Assembly (NCBI GenBank): GCA_024711325.1
Contig: JANJTC010000007.1
Span: forward strand, 62,001-126,000
Source: Bacteriovoracaceae bacterium
GTDB taxonomy: Bacteria > Bdellovibrionota > Bacteriovoracia > Bacteriovoracales > Bacteriovoracaceae
DNA length: 64,000 bases
Direction: 5' to 3'
Shown here piece by piece: positions 18,223-26,721 of this stretch. A program made the translations under genes and the position numbers. The notes under the pieces were generated by a model. The model was not told where the DNA came from, did not search any database, and saw only the letters and a list, made by a program, of their open reading frames with translations. Position 1 is the stretch's first letter, and each line of letters opens with the position of its first letter.

Positions 18223-19775
18223 GCAATTACCTTCATTGAGACGGCAGTTAAGTCATCGTTTAATGGTTTTTGTGAGGTAAAGACTTTTAAGTCTCCAATC
18301 ACTCCTTCGATCATCATTTCTGGTGTCCCGATTCCGTGCTGGGAAAGGGATTTGATCAAACGTCTCTGCCCATAGGCACTACCATCTTCATTTTCTGCTT
18401 CTGTGAGGCCGTCTGTATAAAAAAAGATTGTATCATGGGTTTTTAACACCAAGGTATGAGATTCAAATTCAGCTTCTAGTTTCTGTCCTAATCTAGGTCC
18501 ATTTGCCTCTATAAGTGGGCGAAAATGATCTTTCTGGAGCTCTGATTCACCTCCGTTAAAGAGCAGGGGAGGCGTTTGAGAAGAATTGGCAAATATAAAT
18601 TCTCTCGTTTGACGATTGAAGCTGGCAACAAAACAAGTCACTTGAATTTCTTTACCTGCCCCGCAGACCGCCTGATTCATGTAGCGAAGAATCTCATGGG
18701 GTTCCCCCAGTATATTAGGTCGTGTTTCAAGAATAAAATTCAAACTGGATTTGCAGCAATTAATAGTGGCAGTCAGGAGCGCAGCCGGTACACCATGGCC
18801 TGTAGCATCGGCGATGAAGAATACCCTCCAGTCTCCTTTATCAAAAAAGCCCCACCAATCACCACCGCATTCTGTGGCAGGTTCAAAATGACCATGAGTA
18901 GAGAGTATAGAGTCTGATAATGAAGCTTGCGGAAAAAATGAAGACTGAACCAATTGGGCCACCATAACTTCATTTTCTAAACGGGCCTTTTCTTTCATCT
19001 CGTTCATATAAACGACTATTTTATCGGCCATATCATTTACTGAATCGCTTAGAGCACCAACTTCGTCGTGACCTTTAATCTCTACTCGTTTATCAAAATT
19101 ACCTTTGGCAATTTCCTGAGTCATTCCAAAGAGTGTTTCGAGTTGAGCGGTTAATGGACGGGCCAGTAACACTGAGAGAAGCATGGCAACTCCCAAAATG
19201 AAGATGCCATAGAAAATAGATTTATTGATAAGATAAGTCGTCACCGCAAAGGCTTTTTCTTGTGAGAGAGAGACAACATACGCGTAGTTTAAGATAGGAT
19301 TATAGTTATAAGCATAGAGAATCTTTTCATCGGCCAGTTGAACTTCTTTAACCGCTTCATAAATAGAACTTTTAGTAATGCTATTAAGGATCTGGACCTC
19401 TTCTTCGAGTACCGGTTTTAATTCTTTGTTTTTCCATTCAAAGAAATTGGATTGATCAAGGATGATCAGTTTTACTTCATAAGTGGTTTCGTCAGAGAGG
19501 TGGTTGCTCAGTATTTCTGTTGGATCAGTGCCATTGAAAGTGAGAGTGGAGTTTTCAATCTTAAACTGACCAGACCCCAGCTTCTGCGAGAGGATAATTT
19601 GCTCAGAACTCGCCTTATTGAGCATGGTTTCGAAAATGTAGGCACTCTTATCTTCCTTAAATGTCCTCAAGGCAATACTGACAAAAACAATCAGCGAAGC
19701 AGCAATGAGAATAAGCATCACTGTTAGAAGTTTGATCTTCAGAGGAAAACGAACTTGTCGCATGCTTGTTGCCAT
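18219..19775 (-). CDS. Membrane SpoIIE/RsbU-type PP2C phosphatase with HAMP domain
   Basis: 518 aa. TM1 is about residues 14-36, an extracytoplasmic sensor region follows to about 185, TM2 about 186-208, then a HAMP linker (LARPLTAQLETLF...IKGHDEVGALSDSVN), a coiled coil and a PP2C-type Ser/Thr phosphatase (ECGGDWWGFF, FIADATGHGVPAALLT, FFYTDGLTEAEN). The RsbU class dephosphorylates STAS antagonists when a signal is sensed. It is the first gene of the signalling operon and faces the FecR-like gene divergently across 95 bases. Confidence 0.93.
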   Translation of the reverse strand: MATSMRQVRFPLKIKLLTVMLILIAASLIVFVSIALRTFKEDKSAYIFETMLNKASSEQIILSQKLGSGQFKIENSTLTFNGTDPTEILSNHLSDETTYEVKLIILDQSNFFEWKNKELKPVLEEEVQILNSITKSSIYEAVKEVQLADEKILYAYNYNPILNYAYVVSLSQEKAFAVTTYLINKSIFYGIFILGVAMLLSVLLARPLTAQLETLFGMTQEIAKGNFDKRVEIKGHDEVGALSDSVNDMADKIVVYMNEMKEKARLENEVMVAQLVQSSFFPQASLSDSILSTHGHFEPATECGGDWWGFFDKGDWRVFFIADATGHGVPAALLTATINCCKSSLNFILETRPNILGEPHEILRYMNQAVCGAGKEIQVTCFVASFNRQTREFIFANSSQTPPLLFNGGESELQKDHFRPLIEANGPRLGQKLEAEFESHTLVLKTHDTIFFYTDGLTEAENEDGSAYGQRRLIKSLSQHGIGTPEMMIEGVIGDLKVFTSQKPLNDDLTAVSMKVIA

Positions 19776-19870
19776 TTAAAACCTTTTTTAGAGTAACTCT
19801 ATTATATCCAAGCTTTGCGGTAATTTAAGCCTACCCTTTTTACCTAGTTGCGGTCTGTTACACTATAGAC

Positions 19871-22822
19871 ATGACTGCGCGAAGAATTGACAGATTATTA
19901 ATGGGCCTGGGGGCCTTGCTGATACTTATCAGTTCTTATCAGTTATTTTTTAAAGCTTCAGAAAGTTCTTCCGGCCTTAAACTTGGAACGCTGACTTCAA
20001 CTTTATCAGTAGTAAAAACTAAAAATGCCCTAGCTTTGGATTGGCGAGATGCTTCTACTGGCAATGATTTGACTGAAAATCAACTCATCTATACCGATAG
20101 CGCTTCGAGTGCAGAGGTCCTCTTCACCGAAGGGAGTGCACTAGAGATAGGTGAGAATTCCCTGGTAAAACTAAAGTCTGCGGATAAAGAACATTCAATG
20201 GATCTTTCCAAAGGTTTTATCCGGGCCAAGCTCGAAGGCCATCGACCCTTGAAAGTGCAGATGAATGGAGAAGATTATCTCGTCACAGGTAACAATGCGG
20301 ATATTCAAATTAATCTTGAAGATCAAAAAGGTGAAATAGGGGTTCTAAACGGCGAAATTAAAGTGGAAAAAGATGGACTCTCAGAGAGTCTTAATCCTGA
20401 AAGTGCGCTTGAGATTTCAGGAGAGAGCTTTAAAAAGAAAACTATTTATTTTAACGCAATTAAACCTCTGAAAAGCGAAGTTAAGTATGTTTTAAATTCT
20501 CCTACTCCAGTGTTATTTGAATGGGTACCGGTGGAAGAAGCCAAGGTTGTTATTTCAAGAAAGTCCACTTTGGAGAAGCCTATTATCGCTCAGGGAGTTG
20601 GGACGAACTCAGTGAATCTTTCAACTGGACTTTATTACTTTCGTATTGAAAGCGAAAAAGGCTCATCGCTACTTAGCTCATTTAAAATTGTCCGCGAAGT
20701 ACCGCCACAACTAATACGTCCTCTTGATGGACAAGAGATATCAGTTCTGGAGGGCGAGGATCAATTGTTACTACAATGGAGAAATCCTGAAAGATTGAAC
20801 TATTCACTGGAATGGGACGACGGAGAATTGCATTCTCTTCAAACTGGAGGAGAAAGCACTATCGTTGAAATTATCAAGGGGCGTCCATTTAAGTGGCGTT
20901 TGAAAATTAATTCCGAAAAAAGACCAGATGCTGCTTGGAGTGAGTGGCAAAAAATTGATGTCACCTTTGTTCCCCATCCGGAGATACCCAGCGATCTCAT
21001 CCCAAGCGGAGTCGAGTTCCAAACTTATGAAAAACCAAATGAGAAAATTACGCTTTCCTGGGAAAGTGATTTTCCTAACGAAATAGAAGTTCGGGACCCG
21101 GCTGGAAATGTTTCTTCACAAAAAGTGAAGGGGAATCGTTTTGATTATCTCGGACAATTGGCAGGGGATTATTCATGGCGAGTTAGAGCGGTTGATTCCC
21201 ATCTCCGCACCAGTGAGTGGACAGAGTGGGCGACTTTTAAAATCGAAGATCTTTCAGATCAAAAAAATGTAGAGGGGATTCAGCGGGTCCAATTAGAGAA
21301 GCCTGATCAAAGGGTTACTTTTAATTGGGAAGCGAAGGAAGGTACAGAAAGTGTTTTCGAATTAGCTAAAGATTCAGGATTCAAAACAGTCGTAAAAAAA
21401 GTAGAAGTTTCAAAAACCGAGGTTCAAGTAAGTATTCCAGAAGTCGGAGCATATTATTGGAGGAGTCGCCAATACCTTCCGGATGGGACATTTCAAATAA
21501 GCGAACCTCGCCGGGTTATTATAGAACCGACGCCTGCCCCTCAAAAACCAGAGAAACTACCTGATTTGGAAGTTCCTCTGGAAGAATTCCCAATTAAGAC
21601 AACTTTACTGGAAACGTTTTTAAATTTTCTGATTCCTATCGCTCATGCTGATGAAGTCAAAGGTGTTGTACGTCTGGTCTTACCGGTTAAAGAAGAGGCC
21701 AAAAGTTATATCGTGAAAATTTATAAAGATGAAAAGCTCTCCCAGCTAGTTTATGAAGAACAGCTATCGGGTAAAGATTTTGTCTGGAGAAATGCAGAGG
21801 CAGGAGTTTATTACTGGCAGTATGCAGTGATCGACTTTTGGGACCGAACCAGTCTCTTCAGCGATCCGGCCAAATTAACCATTAAGAGCGAAGATGTTCC
21901 AGCTCCGGTAAAACCGAGGCTCCTGTCACCGATTAGAGCAGTGGAAATTGAAGGTCCGGAACTGGTCTTCAGATGGCGCCACAGTGGACCCAATATCAAT
22001 TATCAAATTGAGATAGCTGAGAAACGTAATTTTAAAAAGATTTTGCTTCAAAAGGAATCATCAATAAATGAAGTTACCTTTACTGATCATAAGCTTGCTT
22101 CAAAACTTCACTTCTGGCGGGTACGGGCCTTCAATAAGAGAAGGGAAGCGATTCTCAGTAATACCGGCCGCTTCATCATTAAGCCTCAACTTGAAAAATT
22201 AATCATCGCTGATCAGTTTCCTGCTCCCTGGAAAAAAGAATGGAAGAACCGTAGCTTTCTAGCATGGGCCCCTTCAATGGATAGTTATACTTTTGAGGAT
22301 GGAGAGACGGGAAAAATTGATGGGACTGCCATGATGGGTGCCCAATTAAGCGGGACCATCTTTAAAGAGAAATGGGTTTTTAATGGAGAGCTCTTGAGAC
22401 AAACGGGAGAAGTTTTTGAAGGCGAGAGTTATCTTTTTCAAAGAATCCTCTTTGATGCTGTTAAAACGCTTAATACAAATCATCATCACAAGTTAGCGTT
22501 AGGCATGGCCATCGGTCAGTCTTCTGGTCAGGCCTATGATATCGGTACGGACAATGTTGTGACTGCTGAATCAGTCTCAGGACCAAGCTATGGCCCAATA
22601 TTTAGAAACTATCTCGTGATCAATGAAAAATGGGAAATGCAGGGGAAACTGCTTTATCTTTTAGGAGATATTAAGCAAATGGAAATAGGCGCAGATTTAA
22701 TCCGCCAGCAAGCTTCTTACATGCTTCTGGGTGGAGTAGGCTACACTTCAAGAGAGTATGAGATTAATTCGGGTAAGCAATCTTCAATTAAGATCTCATT
22801 GGGCATCGGGAAAGAATTTTAA
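19871..22822 (+). CDS. FecR-domain giant with repeated beta-sandwich modules
   Basis: 983 aa. One N-terminal membrane anchor (residues 9-27) precedes a FecR-type domain (about 37-190, with SSAEVLFTEGSALEIGENS). From about 200 to 770 come successive modules with a recurring end pattern (YYFRIES, FKWRLKI, YSWRVRAVD, YYWRSRQ, YYWQYAV, HFWRVRAFN), resembling fibronectin-III-like repeats. The last 200 residues alternate polar/hydrophobic strands and end in GIGKEF, which could be an outer-membrane barrel. Residues about 582-596 read LNFLIPIAHADEVKG, like an internal signal-peptide end. The likely location is the cell envelope; the job is unknown. Confidence 0.75.
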   Translation: MTARRIDRLLMGLGALLILISSYQLFFKASESSSGLKLGTLTSTLSVVKTKNALALDWRDASTGNDLTENQLIYTDSASSAEVLFTEGSALEIGENSLVKLKSADKEHSMDLSKGFIRAKLEGHRPLKVQMNGEDYLVTGNNADIQINLEDQKGEIGVLNGEIKVEKDGLSESLNPESALEISGESFKKKTIYFNAIKPLKSEVKYVLNSPTPVLFEWVPVEEAKVVISRKSTLEKPIIAQGVGTNSVNLSTGLYYFRIESEKGSSLLSSFKIVREVPPQLIRPLDGQEISVLEGEDQLLLQWRNPERLNYSLEWDDGELHSLQTGGESTIVEIIKGRPFKWRLKINSEKRPDAAWSEWQKIDVTFVPHPEIPSDLIPSGVEFQTYEKPNEKITLSWESDFPNEIEVRDPAGNVSSQKVKGNRFDYLGQLAGDYSWRVRAVDSHLRTSEWTEWATFKIEDLSDQKNVEGIQRVQLEKPDQRVTFNWEAKEGTESVFELAKDSGFKTVVKKVEVSKTEVQVSIPEVGAYYWRSRQYLPDGTFQISEPRRVIIEPTPAPQKPEKLPDLEVPLEEFPIKTTLLETFLNFLIPIAHADEVKGVVRLVLPVKEEAKSYIVKIYKDEKLSQLVYEEQLSGKDFVWRNAEAGVYYWQYAVIDFWDRTSLFSDPAKLTIKSEDVPAPVKPRLLSPIRAVEIEGPELVFRWRHSGPNINYQIEIAEKRNFKKILLQKESSINEVTFTDHKLASKLHFWRVRAFNKRREAILSNTGRFIIKPQLEKLIIADQFPAPWKKEWKNRSFLAWAPSMDSYTFEDGETGKIDGTAMMGAQLSGTIFKEKWVFNGELLRQTGEVFEGESYLFQRILFDAVKTLNTNHHHKLALGMAIGQSSGQAYDIGTDNVVTAESVSGPSYGPIFRNYLVINEKWEMQGKLLYLLGDIKQMEIGADLIRQQASYMLLGGVGYTSREYEINSGKQSSIKISLGIGKEF

Positions 22823-23918
22823 TCATTAATCCAAACATCATGGCAAACAGAAATCCAACGGCGATTTGAAATATTTGGTTATGCTCTTCATTTGTTTTTG
22901 TTAGAGTTCCACAGGAAATGTCTGAGTTTAGGCTGTTCACTTTAGGAATTGGACCGAGGCGATTAATTTCTGTAATGGTAGGATCAAAAGTACCAGTAAC
23001 AGTCCCATCCCAATCCTCAAGAATGATTTTTCCGGGAGCTCCATTTCCACCATCACCATCTGGATCTCCACCACTATTGGTGATTGTTGAATTCGCTCCA
23101 CCTGTACCGTGAGCTGCGTTCAGAGTGTTTATTGTAATTTGCCCCAAGGTTTGAATGATGATGACTCCACCGGATCCACCACCGCCTCCTCCTGAAAAGT
23201 TTGGAGCGACTCCTCCATTTCCCCCTGAGACATTGACTGTTCCAGTTACTGAGACGTTACCAGCAGAAATAATTTGAATTCCACCGCCACCTCCACCTCC
23301 GGCGCCAGCTACCAAGTCGGCCGGGTTACATCCTTTACCACCAGTACCTCCACCCGAGCCTGCAACGAGAAAGTTCATTGGATCAATAGTGATGGTGGAC
23401 CCCGGAGCACCAGCTGCACCAATCATTTCACCTGGATCTGCAAAGGCTCCGTCATATCCTGCTTCGCCGGGCGTTTCCAGACTTCCACCTGATCCACCAG
23501 AACCTTCGGCTTGACCTGCACCACATATTGAAGGGCTTCCGGTCTTACCTGCATGCGATGCTGGCAAACCATCATTGCCTCCAAAGAAGAAACTACCGCC
23601 GGCCCCACCGCCAAGACCCGCAGGCCCTCCAGTAGCAGTCAGCCCGTTACCATCATCTGTCCCCGGTTGTCCTGAAAAATTGATTGTCCCAATTGTAACT
23701 GTGCCAGTGGCCTTAATCACCAAGGGTGAGGTTGGATCAAAAAAATCGGAGGTACTTAAATTCGTTATGATGACATCTTTACATTCAAAAATATTATTGG
23801 GTGGTGGAGTGATCGTTTTAAAATCTATATCAAGGCAATCAGATGTCGTATTGCTGCCGACATCCAGTTGGGCAAAGGCCGTAGTCGAAAAAATAATTAA
23901 AAGAAGGAATAGCCTCAT
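22788..23918 (-). CDS. Exported glycine-rich protein with C-terminal membrane helix
   Basis: 376 aa: signal peptide MRLFLLLIIFSTTAFA, a middle with many Gly-Gly clusters (GGGTGGKG, GAGGGGGGG, SGGGGGGSGG) separated by short beta strands (VTIGTINFSG, VSVTGTVNVSG, ITINTLNAAHG), and a hydrophobic helix near the end (IAVGFLFAMMFGLMIKIL) followed by a basic tail. The pattern suggests a beta-helix-like or adhesive surface protein. Its end overlaps the convergent FecR-like gene by 35 bases. Its start codon lies inside a 12-bp hairpin after the collagen-like gene. Confidence 0.72.
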   Translation of the reverse strand: MRLFLLLIIFSTTAFAQLDVGSNTTSDCLDIDFKTITPPPNNIFECKDVIITNLSTSDFFDPTSPLVIKATGTVTIGTINFSGQPGTDDGNGLTATGGPAGLGGGAGGSFFFGGNDGLPASHAGKTGSPSICGAGQAEGSGGSGGSLETPGEAGYDGAFADPGEMIGAAGAPGSTITIDPMNFLVAGSGGGTGGKGCNPADLVAGAGGGGGGGIQIISAGNVSVTGTVNVSGGNGGVAPNFSGGGGGGSGGVIIIQTLGQITINTLNAAHGTGGANSTITNSGGDPDGDGGNGAPGKIILEDWDGTVTGTFDPTITEINRLGPIPKVNSLNSDISCGTLTKTNEEHNQIFQIAVGFLFAMMFGLMIKILSRCPMRS

Positions 23919-23947
23919 GACCTTTATTTTAAAGGGGTCATGAGGCT
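23911..23947 (-). promoter_or_regulatory. 12-bp hairpin covering the start of the glycine-rich gene
   Basis: AGCCTCATGACC (23911-23922) and GGTCATGAGGCT (23936-23947) are exact inverted repeats around a 13-base AT-rich loop. On the minus-strand transcript the start codon of the glycine-rich gene is in the 3' arm and its AAAGG ribosome site is in the loop edge. There is no T-run, so translational masking is more likely than termination. Confidence 0.5.
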
Positions 23948-23955
23948 AAAGCAAA

Positions 23956-25545
23956 CTATTCAGTCTTGATAATTTTTACTTGAGTATAGATCTCGCCGAC
24001 TCCAAAACTAGTGGGTTGTCCCAATCCATTTGAAAGTCTCTCTAGAAAACAACGTTGCTGAACTTCAAATGTAGATGTCTCTGAAATGATAACCTCACCT
24101 TGGATAATCGAAATAGCTGTTGTAGCACTTGTTTGATGAGAGTATGCAGATGAACCAATTAAAACATCCATATTGGTCTCTATCACTTTTAATTTTGCTT
24201 GAGTGGTCGCTACATTGAATGCAGGTGCATGCACTTCGATGAAGTATTTTCCTGGAGTCAGTGTGAATCTATTTCCCGATAAAGTGATAAAGCTTGTATT
24301 ACCACCTAATGTATTGAGTACTCGGGTATTCCAAACTGAAGCTAGGCACGTTCCAGCAGCTACACCTGATGGTCTCTGATCTCTTATATAAGCAATTTCT
24401 GAGAGACCCCGATCACCTTTCTCACCTTTTTCGCCTTTCTCACCTTGAATACCCTGTGCTCCCGCTTCACCTTGAGCACCGGCCGGACCTTGAGGACCTG
24501 TTAATCCCATTGGACCCTGAGGTCCTTGTGGACCTTGAGCACCAGCAACTCCCGGTGCACCATCTGCTCCGGCGTCACCTTTTGGACCTTGTGGACCGAT
24601 GGCCCCATCAACTCCAGCAGGACCTTGCGGACCTTGTGGCCCTATTGCTCCTGTTGGACCGGCGGGACCTTGTGGACCCATTGGTCCAACTGAACCCACT
24701 GAACCATCAGCACCTTTTGGACCCATTGGTCCTACTGGACCTTGGGGACCAGCTACTCCTGGGGCGCCGGCAATACCAGCAGGACCTTGTGCTCCGGTTG
24801 CACCGGCAGGGCCTGCGATACCAGGTTCACCTTTTTCACCCTGGTCGCCTTTATCTCCCTTATCACCTTTTTCTCCTGCGATACCTTGATCACCCTTGGG
24901 CCCTTGTGGACCCATCGGACCTGCTTCACCTTGAGGACCTTGTGGTCCTGCTTCACCGATTCCACCGAGTGATGCTGGGTCTGCAGGTACCCATGCATCA
25001 CCATTGAACATCAAGATTTGACCATCAGTCGGTGTAATAAAAGGAAAAACAAGACCGTATTCTACTTCTTCGGAACGGATGACTCTTACATTCGCAAGGA
25101 GTGTGGCCCGATCACTAGAAGCCTGATTGAGTTTCAATTCGATTTTATTATTAACGTAGATTGCATCTTTTGCCCGGCTACCATCGGAACAATTTTGAAG
25201 AGAGTAACCTCGATTCACTAGAGGATTATTTGAGCGGGGAGAGTAGTTACATATCGTCTGATTATCAAAGATGATTTGTGCTGCTGTCTCATGAACTACA
25301 CCCCAGCCGGATGATAAATAAACCAACGATGGAATTTCGACTTCACCTTTGAAGCTAACAACTTTTGGAGTGACTTTGTAGTAAGGTTTAATTTCTCGTC
25401 CTGCAGTGAGCTTCAAAACTTTTGAATTGTTGCCCGAGAGTTTTTTGATTAGACCATCCCACAAATTATTTCCTGCTTGGGCCGGAGATATAAGTACCAG
25501 GGTACTTAGTGAGAAGATCCAAAAAGGTTTTAACGAACGTTCCAT
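23956..25545 (-). CDS. Exported collagen-like protein with C-terminal beta domain
   Basis: 529 aa. A signal peptide (cut after PAQA, residue 24) is followed by an N-terminal domain (25-195) with two cysteines, an uninterrupted run of about 62 Gly-X-Y triplets (residues 197-382), and a C-terminal domain of about 145 residues with beta strands (RFTLTPGKYFIEVHAPAF, EVIISETSTFEVQQRCF) resembling C1q/TNF-like or phage-tail heads that trimerise collagen rods. Many triplets are GPQ, GPM and charged GEK/GDK, as in bacterial collagens. It likely forms a surface fibre. The glycine-rich gene follows 37 bases downstream. Confidence 0.88.
   Translation of the reverse strand: MERSLKPFWIFSLSTLVLISPAQAGNNLWDGLIKKLSGNNSKVLKLTAGREIKPYYKVTPKVVSFKGEVEIPSLVYLSSGWGVVHETAAQIIFDNQTICNYSPRSNNPLVNRGYSLQNCSDGSRAKDAIYVNNKIELKLNQASSDRATLLANVRVIRSEEVEYGLVFPFITPTDGQILMFNGDAWVPADPASLGGIGEAGPQGPQGEAGPMGPQGPKGDQGIAGEKGDKGDKGDQGEKGEPGIAGPAGATGAQGPAGIAGAPGVAGPQGPVGPMGPKGADGSVGSVGPMGPQGPAGPTGAIGPQGPQGPAGVDGAIGPQGPKGDAGADGAPGVAGAQGPQGPQGPMGLTGPQGPAGAQGEAGAQGIQGEKGEKGEKGDRGLSEIAYIRDQRPSGVAAGTCLASVWNTRVLNTLGGNTSFITLSGNRFTLTPGKYFIEVHAPAFNVATTQAKLKVIETNMDVLIGSSAYSHQTSATTAISIIQGEVIISETSTFEVQQRCFLERLSNGLGQPTSFGVGEIYTQVKIIKTE
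24400..24957 (-). repeat. Collagen Gly-X-Y repeat tract
   Basis: A 9-base periodic coding repeat of about 62 consecutive Gly-X-Y codon triplets. Charged triplets (GEK, GDK) cluster at both ends, with GPQ/GPM/GPA types in the centre. The period creates long antisense open frames that are not genes. Confidence 0.93.
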
Positions 25546-25974
25546 AATGACCTCAATTTGGTTAAGCCCAGTGTAAGGGTAAACTGTTCTAATCTGCTTT
25601 CTTTACGATCTTTCAGTCAGTTGTCGGTCATAACGAAAGATTACTTGACTAGAAAAGGAGGTATTTGCCACGAAACTTTGCTGCTTTTTCAAAGAGTTAA
25701 GTGAGTCTTAATAGTTTTGTCCTCCTTGTTTGTACCTTTTTAGCCCTTCGCGTCTGTATTAAGTACAAAGCGTTAATCTTTTAATGATTCCTTTATTCCT
25801 ATTTGATATTAAGGGTTTAAGTTTTTTTAGGTATTAAGGCTGTACACATCTGTGAACGCTTTCTTTGGTAAAACTTGAATCAGTTTTGACACTTCTGAGC
25901 GAGTTGATCTACTTTCCAACCTGCCAAGGCAAAACGACGACTAAAAAACGACCTTAAAAAAACTGGAGAATAAA
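25546..25974. other. 429-base intergenic region between divergent surface genes
   Basis: No gene of convincing length is seen. It contains a perfect AAGGAGG (25655-25661) with no useful start codon after it and a perfectly complementary CCTCCTT at 25721-25727, so a folded RNA is possible. A TTGACA hexamer at 25886 probably belongs to the promoter of the small secreted genes. The first 100 bases should hold the promoter of the collagen-like gene on the minus strand, but I cannot place it. Confidence 0.5.
25886..25915 (+). promoter_or_regulatory. Candidate promoter of the tandem secreted-protein genes
   Basis: A perfect -35 TTGACA (25886-25891) is followed after 18 bases by TACTTT (25910-25915), a weak -10. 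A leader of about 55 bases with GGAG before the ATG follows. Confidence 0.4.
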
Positions 25975-26310
25975 ATGAAAACTATCGTACTTATCGCTAC
26001 TCTTGCACTTTCTGCTTCAAGCTTCGCTGCTGGTTATGAAACTCAAAGCTTTGGAAAATATTTCTGGGCTTCAACAGAAGCAGAAGTTGTTGAAATGATC
26101 GAAGAAGCTATTCCTTCAATCAAGGCAGGCGAAGACAAAGAATTAAATCAGTCTATGAAATTCCAAAATTGTACTGTTCACCCTCGTCACATCAAGATTG
26201 GTAAGACTTTCATCAAGAAATTCTACAGAACTGTTGATGGTGTTCTCGTTTCTAAGTACCGCGGTTTAGTAACTGTTTCTAACAACCGTTGTTTCGTATC
26301 TAACCACTAA
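25975..26310 (+). CDS. Small secreted protein, tandem paralogue 1
   Basis: 111 aa with a strong signal peptide (cut near SFAA-GYE, residue 19). The mature part of about 92 residues is charged and has two cysteines (QNCTV, NRCFV) that could form a disulfide. By eye it differs from the next protein at roughly 19 of 111 positions, so this is a recent tandem duplication. A more distant relative lies at 27561. Codon choice looks biased toward one set of codons (GAA, AAG, ATC, ACT), which would fit high expression. I recognise no family or function. Confidence 0.85.
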   Translation: MKTIVLIATLALSASSFAAGYETQSFGKYFWASTEAEVVEMIEEAIPSIKAGEDKELNQSMKFQNCTVHPRHIKIGKTFIKKFYRTVDGVLVSKYRGLVTVSNNRCFVSNH

Positions 26311-26338
26311 GATTTTTAAAATATAAACGGAGAATAAC

Positions 26339-26674
26339 ATGAAAACTATCGTACTTATCGCTGCTCTTGCTCTTTCTGCTTCTAGCTTTGCCGCTGGTTA
26401 TGAAACTAATAGCTTTGGAAAATATTTCTGGGCATCTTCTGAAGAAGAAGTTGTTTCAATGATCGAAGCTGCTATCCCAACGATCAAAGCTGGCGAAGAT
26501 AAAGAACTTACTCAGTCTATGAAATTCCAAAGATGTGATGTTCACCCTCGTCACATTAAAATTGGTAAGACTTTCATCAAGAAATTCTACAAAACTGTTG
26601 ATGGTACTCTAGAAGCTAAATTCCGTGGTCTTCTAATTGTTTCTAACAACCGTTGTTTTGTTTCTCATAAATAA
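26339..26674 (+). CDS. Small secreted protein, tandem paralogue 2
   Basis: 111 aa, same length as paralogue 1 and more than 80 percent identical by eye, including the signal peptide, the HPRHIKIGKTFIKKFY core and both cysteines. Differences gather in SSEEEVVSMIEAAIPT and at the C-terminus. The gap to paralogue 1 is 28 bases containing GGAG, so they share one transcript, ended by the hairpin at 26683. Confidence 0.85.
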   Translation: MKTIVLIAALALSASSFAAGYETNSFGKYFWASSEEEVVSMIEAAIPTIKAGEDKELTQSMKFQRCDVHPRHIKIGKTFIKKFYKTVDGTLEAKFRGLLIVSNNRCFVSHK

Positions 26675-26682
26675 TTAAATTC

Positions 26683-26710
26683 GAGGGTCCTCTTTGGAGG
26701 ACCCTCTTTT
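26683..26710 (+). terminator. Strong Rho-independent terminator
   Basis: GAGGGTCCTC (26683-26692) and GAGGACCCTC (26697-26706) form a perfect 10-bp stem with a TTTG loop, followed by TTTT. It ends the transcript of the secreted pair only 11 bases before the next start codon. Confidence 0.85.
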
Positions 26711-26721
26711 GAGATAAATCG

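Noticed and set aside
24369..25007. A 212-codon open frame, plus others, on the strand opposite the collagen-like gene
   Set aside because: They come from the 9-base period of Gly-X-Y codons, giving Leu/Asp/Pro-rich low-complexity products with no ribosome site.
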